Source of the DNA: Paracoccaceae bacterium
GTDB taxonomy: Bacteria > Pseudomonadota > Alphaproteobacteria > Rhodobacterales > Rhodobacteraceae
Length of the DNA stretch: 13,356 nucleotides
Assembly (NCBI GenBank): GCA_009920815.1
Contig: RFZH01000046.1
Span: forward strand, 1 to 13,356
Direction: 5' to 3'
The notes below the pieces were generated by a model, which was given only the letters and a program-made list of their open reading frames with translations, made no database searches and had not been told where the DNA came from. This document shows positions 1-6,657 of this stretch, piece after piece. Numbering within the stretch: position 1 is the stretch's first letter; the number at the start of each line of letters is the position of its first letter. A program made the translations under genes and the position numbers.

Positions 1-831
1 ATACAGCATGTCGCGAATAATGCGTTCACGATAGGTCACCCAAGCCTGTGGTTTTCCCAATAGCACGGCGGATTTTGAACGTTCCCGCAAAAAGGAAATA
101 CCACTCTCACGAAAATCTGAGGTCATACGCCATTCAAATCGCGCGTGTGACAAAACGGGATGATCACGCAGCTTTGCTGGTACGGCATCTATCAAGGCGT
201 TAACATCACCTTCTTTTTTACGCAGCGCGATACGCGCTTGAAGCAATGCAGCCAGATCCGCAGAAACAAGCGGCACCATTGCACGCGCGCCCGCGTGGTC
301 GTCGCGCCAAAGCAAATTGATCAAGCGCGTTTCGTGCAGCGGCTTTATCACCCCGCCAAATTGGCTGACAAAAACATCTTGGGTTTTTTGATCCATTGAA
401 AAATCGACCCATGCGTTTTGGATCATCAGCTCGGCTTTTGACGTCTGTCCGTTACGGGTCAACGCACGCGCATAAATCAAGGCACCCTGCGCTGTTTGCG
501 GCAAGCTATCGCCGAAAAAGGCAAGGATCTGAGCGGTCTCAGCGGTTTCAAACACAGGCTCGGAACGCTTGCGCAAATATGGTAGACCAGGCCAATCCTT
601 GTTGCGGGAAAGAAAATCCAAGACTTCGCGCGGGGTACCATCTCCGGCGCGCAGTTTGGTCCACAACACGACATCTAGGGCCGCTTGACCATCTTTGATC
701 GCAACACGTTCTGCCTCGGTCCAGTTTTCTGTCTTCATATGCACAAAGGCATTCGCCAACGGCCGCAGACCGTCTTGGGCAACTGCCAAGGTCGCATTGA
801 GTGAAAGAATTGTAATTAATACTCTTAACAT
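1..831 (-). CDS. slt: Soluble lytic murein transglycosylase, N-terminal part (runs off left edge)
   Basis: 277 codons are open from an ATG at 831 to the window edge, so the protein continues beyond base 1. An AGGA ribosome-binding site lies about 10 bases upstream of the ATG. The first 19 or so residues (MLRVLITILSLNATLAVAQ) are a Sec signal peptide. The mature part is an alpha-helical, repeat-like region (for example ALIYARALTRNG and LINLLWRDDHAGARAMVP) typical of the superhelical U-domain of Slt70-type enzymes. These periplasmic enzymes cleave the MurNAc-GlcNAc bond of peptidoglycan to give 1,6-anhydro ends. The catalytic lysozyme-like domain, with its Glu, would lie past the left edge, so activity cannot be judged. 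The gene is divergent from dapA across 140 bases, a pairing I recall from Rhodobacterales genomes. Identity rests on helical pattern and context rather than catalytic motifs. Confidence 0.75.
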   Translation of the reverse strand, partial: MLRVLITILSLNATLAVAQDGLRPLANAFVHMKTENWTEAERVAIKDGQAALDVVLWTKLRAGDGTPREVLDFLSRNKDWPGLPYLRKRSEPVFETAETAQILAFFGDSLPQTAQGALIYARALTRNGQTSKAELMIQNAWVDFSMDQKTQDVFVSQFGGVIKPLHETRLINLLWRDDHAGARAMVPLVSADLAALLQARIALRKKEGDVNALIDAVPAKLRDHPVLSHARFEWRMTSDFRESGISFLRERSKSAVLLGKPQAWVTYRERIIRDMLY

Positions 832-883
832 GCTTGCATTTTCCTGCGCAAAGCGGGATAGGTTGGCGACACTTTAGACCAGC

Positions 884-896
884 TCTTGCCGCAAGA
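884..896. promoter_or_regulatory. Short palindrome in the slt/dapA divergent promoter region
   Basis: TCTTGC-C-GCAAGA is a perfect 6+6 inverted repeat around one central base. It lies between the two divergent starts, 53 bases from the slt start and 75 bases from the dapA start. Its position would suit an operator acting on either promoter. No regulator can be named from the sequence, and a dyad this short can occur by chance. Confidence 0.2.
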
Positions 897-971
897 ACAC
901 CTACAAGATTGTGATCGGCAAAAACTTGTCATTCATCCGGGCCCTGCCCGCCAAAACGAAAGGAGCGTGTC

Positions 972-1847
972 ATGTTAAAAGGCTCAATGCCCGCGTTAGT
1001 CACGCCGTTCAAAAACGGCGCTGTGGATCTGGACACATTGAAAAAGCTGGTCGAATGGCACATCGATCAGGGCAGCCATGGATTGGTGCCTGTTGGAACA
1101 ACGGGCGAAAGCCCAACGTTAAGCCACGAAGAACATGAATTGGTCGTTGAAACCGTAGTCAAAGCGGCAGCCGGGCGCATTCCCGTTGTTGCCGGTGCGG
1201 GATCGAACAACACCGCAGAATCGCTACGCCTGATGCAGCATGCAAAATCTGTGGGCGCAGACGCTGCGTTGGTTGTGACACCCTACTACAACAAACCGAC
1301 CCAAGCAGGGTTGATTGCGCATTTCCAAACGCTGCATGATGCCTGCGACTTGCCGATCGTTATTTACAACATCCCAGGTCGTTCGGTTGTCGATATGACA
1401 CCGGCAACGATGGGCGAATTGGCGAAATTGCCCCGTATCATCGGCGTCAAAGATGCAACAGGTGATTTGGCACGCGTCTGCGCACAGCGCATCACATGCG
1501 GCACAGATTTCTTGCAAATCTCGGGCGAAGACGCGACCGCGCATGGGTTCAACGCCCAAGGCGGTGTAGGCTGTATTTCGGTCACCGCAAACGTGGCGCC
1601 CGCGCTGTGTTCACAATTGCAAGAGGCCTGCCTTGCAGGCGATTATGCCAAAGCGTTGGAATTGCAAGACCGCCTGATGCCCTTGCACCAGGCGATCTTT
1701 ACCGAACCTGGCTTGGTCGGCGTGAAATACGCGATGTCTCTGTTGGACCTATGTTCCGACGAAGTTCGCCTGCCTTTGACGCCATTGACAGACGGCACCA
1801 AAGACAAGGTCAAAGCCGCCATGCGCCACGCGGGATTGTTGGCATAA
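972..1847 (+). CDS. dapA: 4-hydroxy-tetrahydrodipicolinate synthase
   Basis: This 291-residue protein has the usual family length. It condenses pyruvate with aspartate-4-semialdehyde, the first committed step to diaminopimelate and lysine, in the cytoplasm. It is a TIM-barrel class I aldolase. The GTTGE motif gives the Thr pair T43/T44, YYNKP gives Y105/Y106, YNIPGR gives Y132 and R137 (substrate carboxylate binding), and GVKDATGD gives the Schiff-base lysine K160. All key residues are therefore present. The start is fixed by a strong AAAGGAG seven bases before the ATG. It is divergent from slt and followed by its own terminator, so it appears monocistronic. Confidence 0.97.
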   Translation: MLKGSMPALVTPFKNGAVDLDTLKKLVEWHIDQGSHGLVPVGTTGESPTLSHEEHELVVETVVKAAAGRIPVVAGAGSNNTAESLRLMQHAKSVGADAALVVTPYYNKPTQAGLIAHFQTLHDACDLPIVIYNIPGRSVVDMTPATMGELAKLPRIIGVKDATGDLARVCAQRITCGTDFLQISGEDATAHGFNAQGGVGCISVTANVAPALCSQLQEACLAGDYAKALELQDRLMPLHQAIFTEPGLVGVKYAMSLLDLCSDEVRLPLTPLTDGTKDKVKAAMRHAGLLA

Positions 1848-1875
1848 CGTCACATAGATTTCATTACCTTAATTC

Positions 1876-1899
1876 AAGCGCCCTTTGGGGCGCTTTTTT
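1876..1899 (+). terminator. Rho-independent terminator of dapA
   Basis: The arms AAGCGCCC and GGGCGCTT form an 8-bp GC-rich stem around a 4-base TTTG loop. The stem runs directly into a T tract, about 30 bases after the dapA stop codon. Confidence 0.9.
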
Positions 1900-1965
1900 G
1901 TGCCTTGCATCTGGTGCTTTGCACCCAAACATTGGGGGTCAGGGAATACAGAGCGGGGTCCATAA

Positions 1966-2478
1966 ATGGGATATGATTACGACAAGCTATACGGCGAAAC
2001 GGCGCATGCCTTGGGTCAACCAAATGCGATTTTTACCGAATTTTTTGATTCATTTGACACACCCAAGGCACGTGTTTTGGATGTTGACTGTGGTCAGGGG
2101 CGTGATGCGTTGTTTATCGCGCGGCGTGGCCATCATGTTGTGGGCATCGATCTGTCGCCAAACGGGATCCGTGATGTGCAAACCCAAGCAGATCAAGAAG
2201 GCTTAGCCGTCCAAGGCATCGTGGCCGATCTTACGACATACACCCCAAAGGGCGTCTTTGATGTCGTCTTGTGCGACAGGACACTGCATATGCTGACCCA
2301 AGCCGACCAACGCAGCGTGTTGGCGCGTTTGTTGGATGCCGTATCGCCACAGGGATGGGTCTTAATTTCGGATGAACCGTCGAATATTCCAACCTTTGAA
2401 GCGGTGTTTGCGGCCCATCACAGCGCATGGCAAACACACAAAAAACAACGCGGAACCTTATTCGTAGCGCGGGTCTGA
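1966..2478 (+). CDS. Small class I SAM-dependent methyltransferase
   Basis: The 170-residue protein has a Rossmann-type methyltransferase core. Motif I is VLDVDCGQGRDALFIA (residues 37-52), followed by the beta-2 segment HVVGIDLS with D62 placed to bind the SAM ribose. FDVVLCDRTLHML is in the motif III region and GWVLISDEPSNIP in the later strand. The layout resembles the TehB/Methyltransf_25 group, but the substrate cannot be told. Motif I is odd: families of this kind usually read DxGCGxG, whereas the first glycine is Asp41 here. Only a weak purine-rich stretch (GCGGGG) precedes the ATG, so the start is reasonable rather than certain. It lies alone between two terminators and so is probably its own transcription unit. 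Confidence 0.85.
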   Translation: MGYDYDKLYGETAHALGQPNAIFTEFFDSFDTPKARVLDVDCGQGRDALFIARRGHHVVGIDLSPNGIRDVQTQADQEGLAVQGIVADLTTYTPKGVFDVVLCDRTLHMLTQADQRSVLARLLDAVSPQGWVLISDEPSNIPTFEAVFAAHHSAWQTHKKQRGTLFVARV

Positions 2479-2498
2479 TACGCCCAAAGCAACACAAA

Positions 2499-2524
2499 AA
2501 AGGCACCCAATTTTGGGTGCCTTT
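2499..2524. terminator. Bidirectional terminator between methyltransferase and mscL
   Basis: AAAGGCACCCAA and TTGGGTGCCTTT form a perfect 12-bp inverted repeat with a minimal TT centre. It lies between two convergent genes and has an A tract on one side and a T run on the other, so it can serve both strands. Confidence 0.85.
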
Positions 2525-2543
2525 CGCCGTGATATCATCACCA

Positions 2544-2975
2544 TTATTTTTTCAAGCTGTCGCGGATTTCTAGCAATACGTCCAATTCGGTTGGACCTAC
2601 TGGCGCGGCCGGCGCTTCGACGGCGGCCTCTTCTTTTTTGGCTGCGTCTTTTGCTTTGTTGACATAACGCACCAACATGAACACCACTAATGCGATGATC
2701 AAGAAATTGATTATGGCCATAAAGAATGACCCGTATGCAAAGGCGGCGGCACCCGCTTCGCGCGCTTCGGCCAATGACGCGTAGTCGCCATCGCCGCTGA
2801 GAACGATAAAGTTGTTGGTGAAATCAACACCGCCTAGGAACAAACCGATGATCGGATTGATCAGGTCGTCCACCATGGATTTAACGATCGCTGTAAACGC
2901 TGCACCGATGATGATACCAACGGCCATGTCCATGACATTGCCCTTGGCGATGAAATCTTTGAATTCTTTGAGCAT
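2544..2975 (-). CDS. mscL: Large-conductance mechanosensitive channel
   Basis: The 143-residue inner-membrane protein opens on membrane tension and releases solutes during hypo-osmotic shock. The N-terminal amphipathic segment MLKEFKDFIAKGNVMDMAVG is followed by the pore-lining TM1 (about residues 15-42, GIIIGAAFTAIVKSMVDDLI). A periplasmic loop comes next, containing FTNNFIVLSGDG. TM2 spans about 80-105 (FFMAIINFLIIALVVFMLVRY), and the protein ends in a charged, Ala/Pro-rich C-terminal helix ending LLEIRDSLKK. Length and layout are typical for the family. GGAAGGGA lies just upstream of the ATG as ribosome-binding site. It shares its terminator with the convergent methyltransferase gene. Confidence 0.97.
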   Translation of the reverse strand: MLKEFKDFIAKGNVMDMAVGIIIGAAFTAIVKSMVDDLINPIIGLFLGGVDFTNNFIVLSGDGDYASLAEAREAGAAAFAYGSFFMAIINFLIIALVVFMLVRYVNKAKDAAKKEEAAVEAPAAPVGPTELDVLLEIRDSLKK

Positions 2976-3029
2976 GTTTTCCCTTCCACTCTACCCCTAT
3001 AAAGATGATACCCTTTGGTATACTCCTAA

Positions 3030-3059
3030 AGGATAGGATACTACGGGAAAAAATTGCAA
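3030..3059 (-). promoter_or_regulatory. Candidate sigma-70 type promoter of mscL
   Basis: On the minus strand TTGCAA (3059-3054) and TATCCT (3035-3030) are 18 bases apart, each matching the consensus at 4 of 6 positions. They lie about 55 bases before the mscL start. The transcript leader would carry a small dyad (ATACC-cttt-GGTAT, 3008-3021). This is pattern matching only. Confidence 0.3.
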
Positions 3060-3082
3060 ACTAAATCATTTTTGGTGCTAAA

Positions 3083-4333
3083 TCAGTTCAGGGCAAGGCT
3101 CAGTGGCATCTGATCCATTGCATTCTGGTACCAATCACGAATGGCTTTGCGTTCGCTGTCTTCCATCCATGTCACGTTTGCAGGCGGCATCGCATGGGTC
3201 AGGCCCGATTGCAGATAAATCGCCTTTGCCATAGCGGTGATGTCATACGTCGTTTCCAAATGAACGCCTTTGGGCGCGCGGCGAATGCCGTCATAGACGG
3301 GTTCGGCGGCATGACACATCGAACACCGCCCCAAAATGATATCTTGGGCATTCTCAAATCCATCAGCCGCAGCAAAGATGTTTTGACGATCCGACAACGC
3401 CGCATCTTCGGTATTTTCATACTGTAGCGGCGCGGTCGAAAGCCAAATAATCAAGATGAACAAAATCACCGTCACAGGCCATGTCCAAATCGGGTTGCCG
3501 GCACGGGCATGCGTCGTGTTGAAATAATGGCGGATCGTGACCCCCATCAAAAAGACCAATGCTGCGATGACCCAATTATATTCGCTGGCAAAGGCCAATG
3601 GATAATGGTTCGACAGCATTAAAAACACGACAGGCAAGGTCAGATAATTGTTATGCGTCGATCGCAATTTGGCGATTTTACCGTATTTGGGATCAGGCGC
3701 GCGGCCTGCCATCAAATCGGCGACAACAATACGTTGGTTGGGCATGATGATAAAGAACACGTTGGCGGTCATGATTGTCGCGGTGAACGCACCCAGATGT
3801 AACAAGGTCGCGCGACCTGTAAAGACTTGGTTATAGCCCCAGCCCATGGCCACCAATAAGATAAACAGCAAAATCATCAAAAGGGTCGGACGATCCTTTA
3901 ACCCGTTCTTGCACAACCAGTCATAAATGATCCACCCAACCGCCAAGGATCCCGCCGAAATCAAGATCCCTTGCCACAAGGCCAAGTCGGCCTTGGTTTG
4001 GTCAATGAGGTATAATTCGCCCCCTGCCCAATAGACAATCATCAAGAGTGCGGCGCCAGACAGCCAAGTCGAATAACTTTCCCATTTAAACCATGTCAAA
4101 TGCTCAGGCATGCTTTCAGGGGCCACCAAGTATTTGCGAATATGATAAAAACCGCCACCGTGGACCTGCCATTCTTCGCCATGGGCGCCGACAGGCAAAT
4201 CGGGTGCTTTGCGCAAACCTAAATCAAGGGCAATGAAATAAAACGATGATCCGATCCAGGCGATCGCCGTAATCACGTGTAACCACCGCACCGCAAACGC
4301 GAGCCAATCCCACATTACCACCAATTCTGACAT
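3083..4333 (-). CDS. puuD: Membrane-bound urate oxidase (urate hydroxylase) with cytochrome c domain
   Basis: The 416-residue protein has about eight membrane segments in the first 300 residues. Conserved blocks include RWLHVITAIAWIGSSFYF, FKWESYSTWLSGA and RSTHNNYLTLPVVFLMLSNHYP. A C-terminal c-type cytochrome domain follows, with haem motif CSMCH (residues 337-341) and a likely axial Met in HAMPP (M382). This matches PuuD, which oxidises urate toward 5-hydroxyisourate in purine breakdown and passes electrons to haem c instead of making peroxide as soluble uricase does. I start it at ATG 4333 because GGAGGG lies immediately upstream. A TTG start four codons earlier would overlap that site. 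urtA is 151 bases upstream on the same strand, and mscL follows downstream on the same strand, 107 bases away. Confidence 0.93.
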   Translation of the reverse strand: MSELVVMWDWLAFAVRWLHVITAIAWIGSSFYFIALDLGLRKAPDLPVGAHGEEWQVHGGGFYHIRKYLVAPESMPEHLTWFKWESYSTWLSGAALLMIVYWAGGELYLIDQTKADLALWQGILISAGSLAVGWIIYDWLCKNGLKDRPTLLMILLFILLVAMGWGYNQVFTGRATLLHLGAFTATIMTANVFFIIMPNQRIVVADLMAGRAPDPKYGKIAKLRSTHNNYLTLPVVFLMLSNHYPLAFASEYNWVIAALVFLMGVTIRHYFNTTHARAGNPIWTWPVTVILFILIIWLSTAPLQYENTEDAALSDRQNIFAAADGFENAQDIILGRCSMCHAAEPVYDGIRRAPKGVHLETTYDITAMAKAIYLQSGLTHAMPPANVTWMEDSERKAIRDWYQNAMDQMPLSLALN

Positions 4334-4410
4334 AACGCCCTCCAATCAAAGAATAACGTCCCTTACCGCACGCGGCTTTTGGGTTTTGGCATAAGTATCG
4401 CATATTTTAC

Positions 4411-4430
4411 TTTGCTAGAATGCAAGCAAA
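4411..4430. promoter_or_regulatory. Inverted repeat upstream of puuD
   Basis: TTTGCT and AGCAAA form 6-bp arms around 8 bases. The repeat lies about 80 bases upstream of the puuD start, in an AT-rich 151-base gap between urtA and puuD. It may be an operator for an independent puuD promoter. No convincing -35/-10 pair could be fixed next to it. Confidence 0.25.
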
Positions 4431-4484
4431 TGTATAGCTTTTTCAAAAAAAGTCGAAAAATAAAAAACGGCGGCCTTGAGGGAT

Positions 4485-5759
4485 TTAGTAATCAGATTTG
4501 ATCTGAACACAGGTGTTGGACGTCGTATCGTATTTTCCACAACCGAGGTTTTTCCAATCAGACTTTAGCTTTTTGGATGCAGGTAGAAAATCGGTCCATG
4601 CATCGCCGTTCACTTCGGTTGTTTGCTTGACAACATCAAATTGGCCTGCTTCGTTGATCTCGCCGATCAAAACGGGTTTTGACAAATGGTGGTTGGGCAA
4701 CATGGTTGCTGTCCCGCCGGTCAGGTTCGCAAATGTTTGACCATACATCGCTTGGCGCACGGCATCGGTATCAGTGGTCCCTGCTTTTTCAACCGCGTTG
4801 ATCCACATGTTAAAGCCAATGTAATGCGCTTCCATCGGGTCGTTTGTCACACGTGCCAAACCCATGCGATCTTTCCACTTTTGCACCCATGCGGCATTCG
4901 CAGGCGTGTCAGCGGATTGGAAATAGTTCCATGCCGCCAAATGGCCAACCAAGTCAGCTGTGTCCAATGTTGACAGCTCTTCTTCGCCAACAGAAAATGC
5001 TACGACAGGGATGTCAAATGGCATAATGCCAGCACTGGCCAAAGCTTCGTAGAAACCGATGTTAGCATCACCATTGATGGTTGAAATGACACCAACTTTG
5101 GACCCGTCTTCACCCATCGCCGCAACTTCGGCCACAATATCATCCCAGTCGGAGTGCCCAAAAGGTGTATAGTTTACCAAGATTGAGTCAGCTGAAATGC
5201 CTTTTGATTTCAGATAGGATTCCAAGATGGCATTGGTTGTTCTTGGATAGACATAATCGGTCCCCAAAAGGGCAAATTTCTGAACACCCAGATCATTCAG
5301 GAAATAATCCGTCGCAGGGATTGCCTGTTGGTTTGGCGCAGCGCCCGTATAAAAGACGTTCTTTGAACTTTCTTCACCCTCGTATTGCACCGGATAGAAC
5401 ATTAGGCCGTTCAATTCTTCGACGACCGGCAATACGTTTTTGCGCGATACGGATGTCCAACCGCCAAAAATTGCCGCAACGCCGTCCTGCTGGATCAATT
5501 GGCGTGCCAATGTCCCGAATTTCGGCCAATCTGAGGCTGGGTCGACAACAACTGCTTCCAGCTGTTTACCTAAGACGCCGCCCTTTGCGTTTTGCTCTTC
5601 GATCAACATCAACATGGTATCTTTTAAGGTTGTCTCCGAAATCGCCATCGTTCCAGAAAGCGAATGTAGGATGCCAACCTTAATTGTGTCTGCGACCGCG
5701 GAAACACCTGCAACAGCGGCGATCACTGATCCCATGAGTGCAGATTTAATAATATTCAT
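4485..5759 (-). CDS. urtA: Urea-type ABC transporter periplasmic substrate-binding protein
   Basis: The 424-residue protein begins at ATG 5759, fixed by a strong AAGGAGG four bases upstream. A longer reading to 5816 ignores this site. Residues 1-23 are a signal peptide ending in AVA, and the mature protein would start DTIKVGILHSLSGTMAIS. Blocks such as IFGGWTSVSRKNVLPV, FYPVQYEGEESSKN, YTGAAPNQQ and LLGTDYVYPR are typical of UrtA in the branched-chain amino acid/amide receptor family. Two C-terminal cysteines (CGKYDTTSNTC) could form a disulfide. UrtA normally delivers urea, and in some relatives short amides, to the UrtBCDE permease. Those genes are absent here: puuD follows downstream and a gene scar lies upstream. 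The ligand could therefore be urea or another purine-derived compound. Confidence 0.92.
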   Translation of the reverse strand: MNIIKSALMGSVIAAVAGVSAVADTIKVGILHSLSGTMAISETTLKDTMLMLIEEQNAKGGVLGKQLEAVVVDPASDWPKFGTLARQLIQQDGVAAIFGGWTSVSRKNVLPVVEELNGLMFYPVQYEGEESSKNVFYTGAAPNQQAIPATDYFLNDLGVQKFALLGTDYVYPRTTNAILESYLKSKGISADSILVNYTPFGHSDWDDIVAEVAAMGEDGSKVGVISTINGDANIGFYEALASAGIMPFDIPVVAFSVGEEELSTLDTADLVGHLAAWNYFQSADTPANAAWVQKWKDRMGLARVTNDPMEAHYIGFNMWINAVEKAGTTDTDAVRQAMYGQTFANLTGGTATMLPNHHLSKPVLIGEINEAGQFDVVKQTTEVNGDAWTDFLPASKKLKSDWKNLGCGKYDTTSNTCVQIKSDY

Positions 5760-5893
5760 TTGTCCTCCTTGCCGCACAAATCGCAGCAATCTGGTATTCT
5801 TCAAAACTACGGGCACCCCATCATGGGCCTCACCCGGATAGTTTTGTTAACGACGGCAGCGCCATTGAGTTGAGGAAAAACAAAGGACGTAAT

Positions 5894-5923
5894 AACGCAC
5901 CATAGGGTCTCGAAAACGCACCA
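5894..5923. repeat. Two direct copies of AACGCACCA, 21 bases apart, upstream of urtA
   Basis: The 9-base word AACGCACCA occurs at 5894-5902 and again at 5915-5923. The 21-base period places both copies on the same face of the helix. They are 135-164 bases upstream of the urtA start. On the urtA strand each reads TGGTGCGTT, which contains TGGTGC, the half-site word known from NtrC binding sites. This would fit nitrogen control of a urea receptor. No sigma-54 promoter (GG-N10-GC in the right context) was found between the repeats and the gene, so the assignment is tentative. Confidence 0.35.
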
Positions 5924-5995
5924 AAAGGATACGCTGCCAAAACCTAAGCCACGGATAAGTATCATTAAGGATTGAAGCGAACGGATACCAGGTTT

Positions 5996-6229
5996 TTAGT
6001 GAAGACCTTCACCCAGCTCAGACCATGCTGAATGTATCTGATCTTCAAGCTGTTGCAGGGTTAATGTTTCAGCCTCTGTTATAGGATAGACATTTAGCCC
6101 GACGGCAGAAAACAGATTGGCATAAGTGTTCTGCAGCTCTGCAAATTTAGTATCATATCGCAATTCTGCCAAAAGCGCGTTCATTTCTTCGAACACCCCC
6201 TCTTGCAGGCCGCGGGTACCGACCACTGT
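5996..6229 (-). pseudogene. C-terminal fragment of a TolC-like outer membrane protein
   Basis: About 76 codons are open to a stop at 5996. The segment around EMNALLAELRYDTKFAEL and NTYANLFSAVGLNVYP resembles the last long helix and end of TolC-family outer-membrane efflux or secretion channels. These are normally several hundred residues long. Upstream the frame is closed by a stop at 6230-6232. The only starts inside are a GTG at 6226 and an ATG at 6184, neither with a good ribosome-binding site. It therefore looks like the surviving 3' end of a deleted gene. Resemblance is judged by eye, so the family is probable rather than certain. Confidence 0.55.
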
Positions 6230-6237
6230 TTATCGAC

Positions 6238-6615
6238 GTGGCGCGAAAAGATCCTGCTGCGTCAGGACGTATCTTAACATTCAACCCTATCGACCAAGGC
6301 GATTTGATCGCGACATTGACCGAGACAGCGCAAGGTCGCGAAATTGAATTGGCCTCGACCGCACAGGGGGATGTTCGTATCGTCGATCAGTTTCCGCTTG
6401 AAGGTCTTGAGATTACACCAAATGGAAAAGTCATTGTCGCGGATAATGTCCAAGATAATGTGGTCAGCCTGACAGTAGAAGTTGATATTCAGGGTGCGTT
6501 GACGGTCCGCGATATTCTCGTAAACACGCAAAATGGCGAGCTTGAAGAAATATCGCGCGAACAACGTGGCAGCCAGTTCACCGAAATGCTGAATTGGCAG
6601 GCAGTCATGTTTTAA
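6238..6615 (+). pseudogene. Unrecognised protein, C-terminal remnant
   Basis: The frame gives 125 residues from a GTG at 6238 and is open back to 6151. No ribosome-binding site precedes the GTG. Codon use and the acidic, beta-rich composition (for example LEITPNGKVIVADN, LTVEVDIQGALTVRDILVN) look like genuine coding sequence, not noise. The protein ends NWQAVMF just before a strong terminator. I do not recognise the family. It lies back to back with the TolC-like fragment, both keeping only their 3' ends. That suggests the remains of a divergent pair, perhaps a secreted or surface protein with its export channel, but this function is only inferred. It could instead be a short intact hypothetical gene with a weak start. 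Confidence 0.5.
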
Positions 6616-6616
6616 C

Positions 6617-6647
6617 AAAAAGCCCGCAAATGTGATGCGGGCTTTTT
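6617..6647. terminator. Bidirectional terminator between the remnant and gcvP
   Basis: AAAAAGCCCGCA and TGCGGGCTTTTT form a perfect 12-bp stem with a 7-base loop, flanked by A and T tracts. It lies right after the plus-strand stop and 11 bases after the gcvP stop on the other strand, so it serves both. Confidence 0.92.
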
Positions 6648-6657
6648 CATTTCGTTT

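Noticed and set aside
1496..2206. Long plus-strand frame overlapping dapA and the methyltransferase gene
   Set aside because: It is Arg-rich, runs out of frame through two recognisable genes and across a terminator, and shows no family motifs.
4334..4345. TTG start for puuD
   Set aside because: The GGAGGG ribosome-binding site lies inside those codons and points to ATG 4333.
4436..4484. Terminator after urtA
   Set aside because: There is a T-rich stretch on the minus strand, but I could not find a stable GC stem directly before it, so it is not listed as a terminator.
5760..5816. Longer start for urtA
   Set aside because: It would place charged residues before the signal peptide and ignore the strong AAGGAGG at ATG 5759.
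5760..5995. Sigma-54 promoter for urtA
   Set aside because: I looked for GG-N10-GC in a TGGCAC/TTGC context because of the NtrC-like repeats, but no site fitted.
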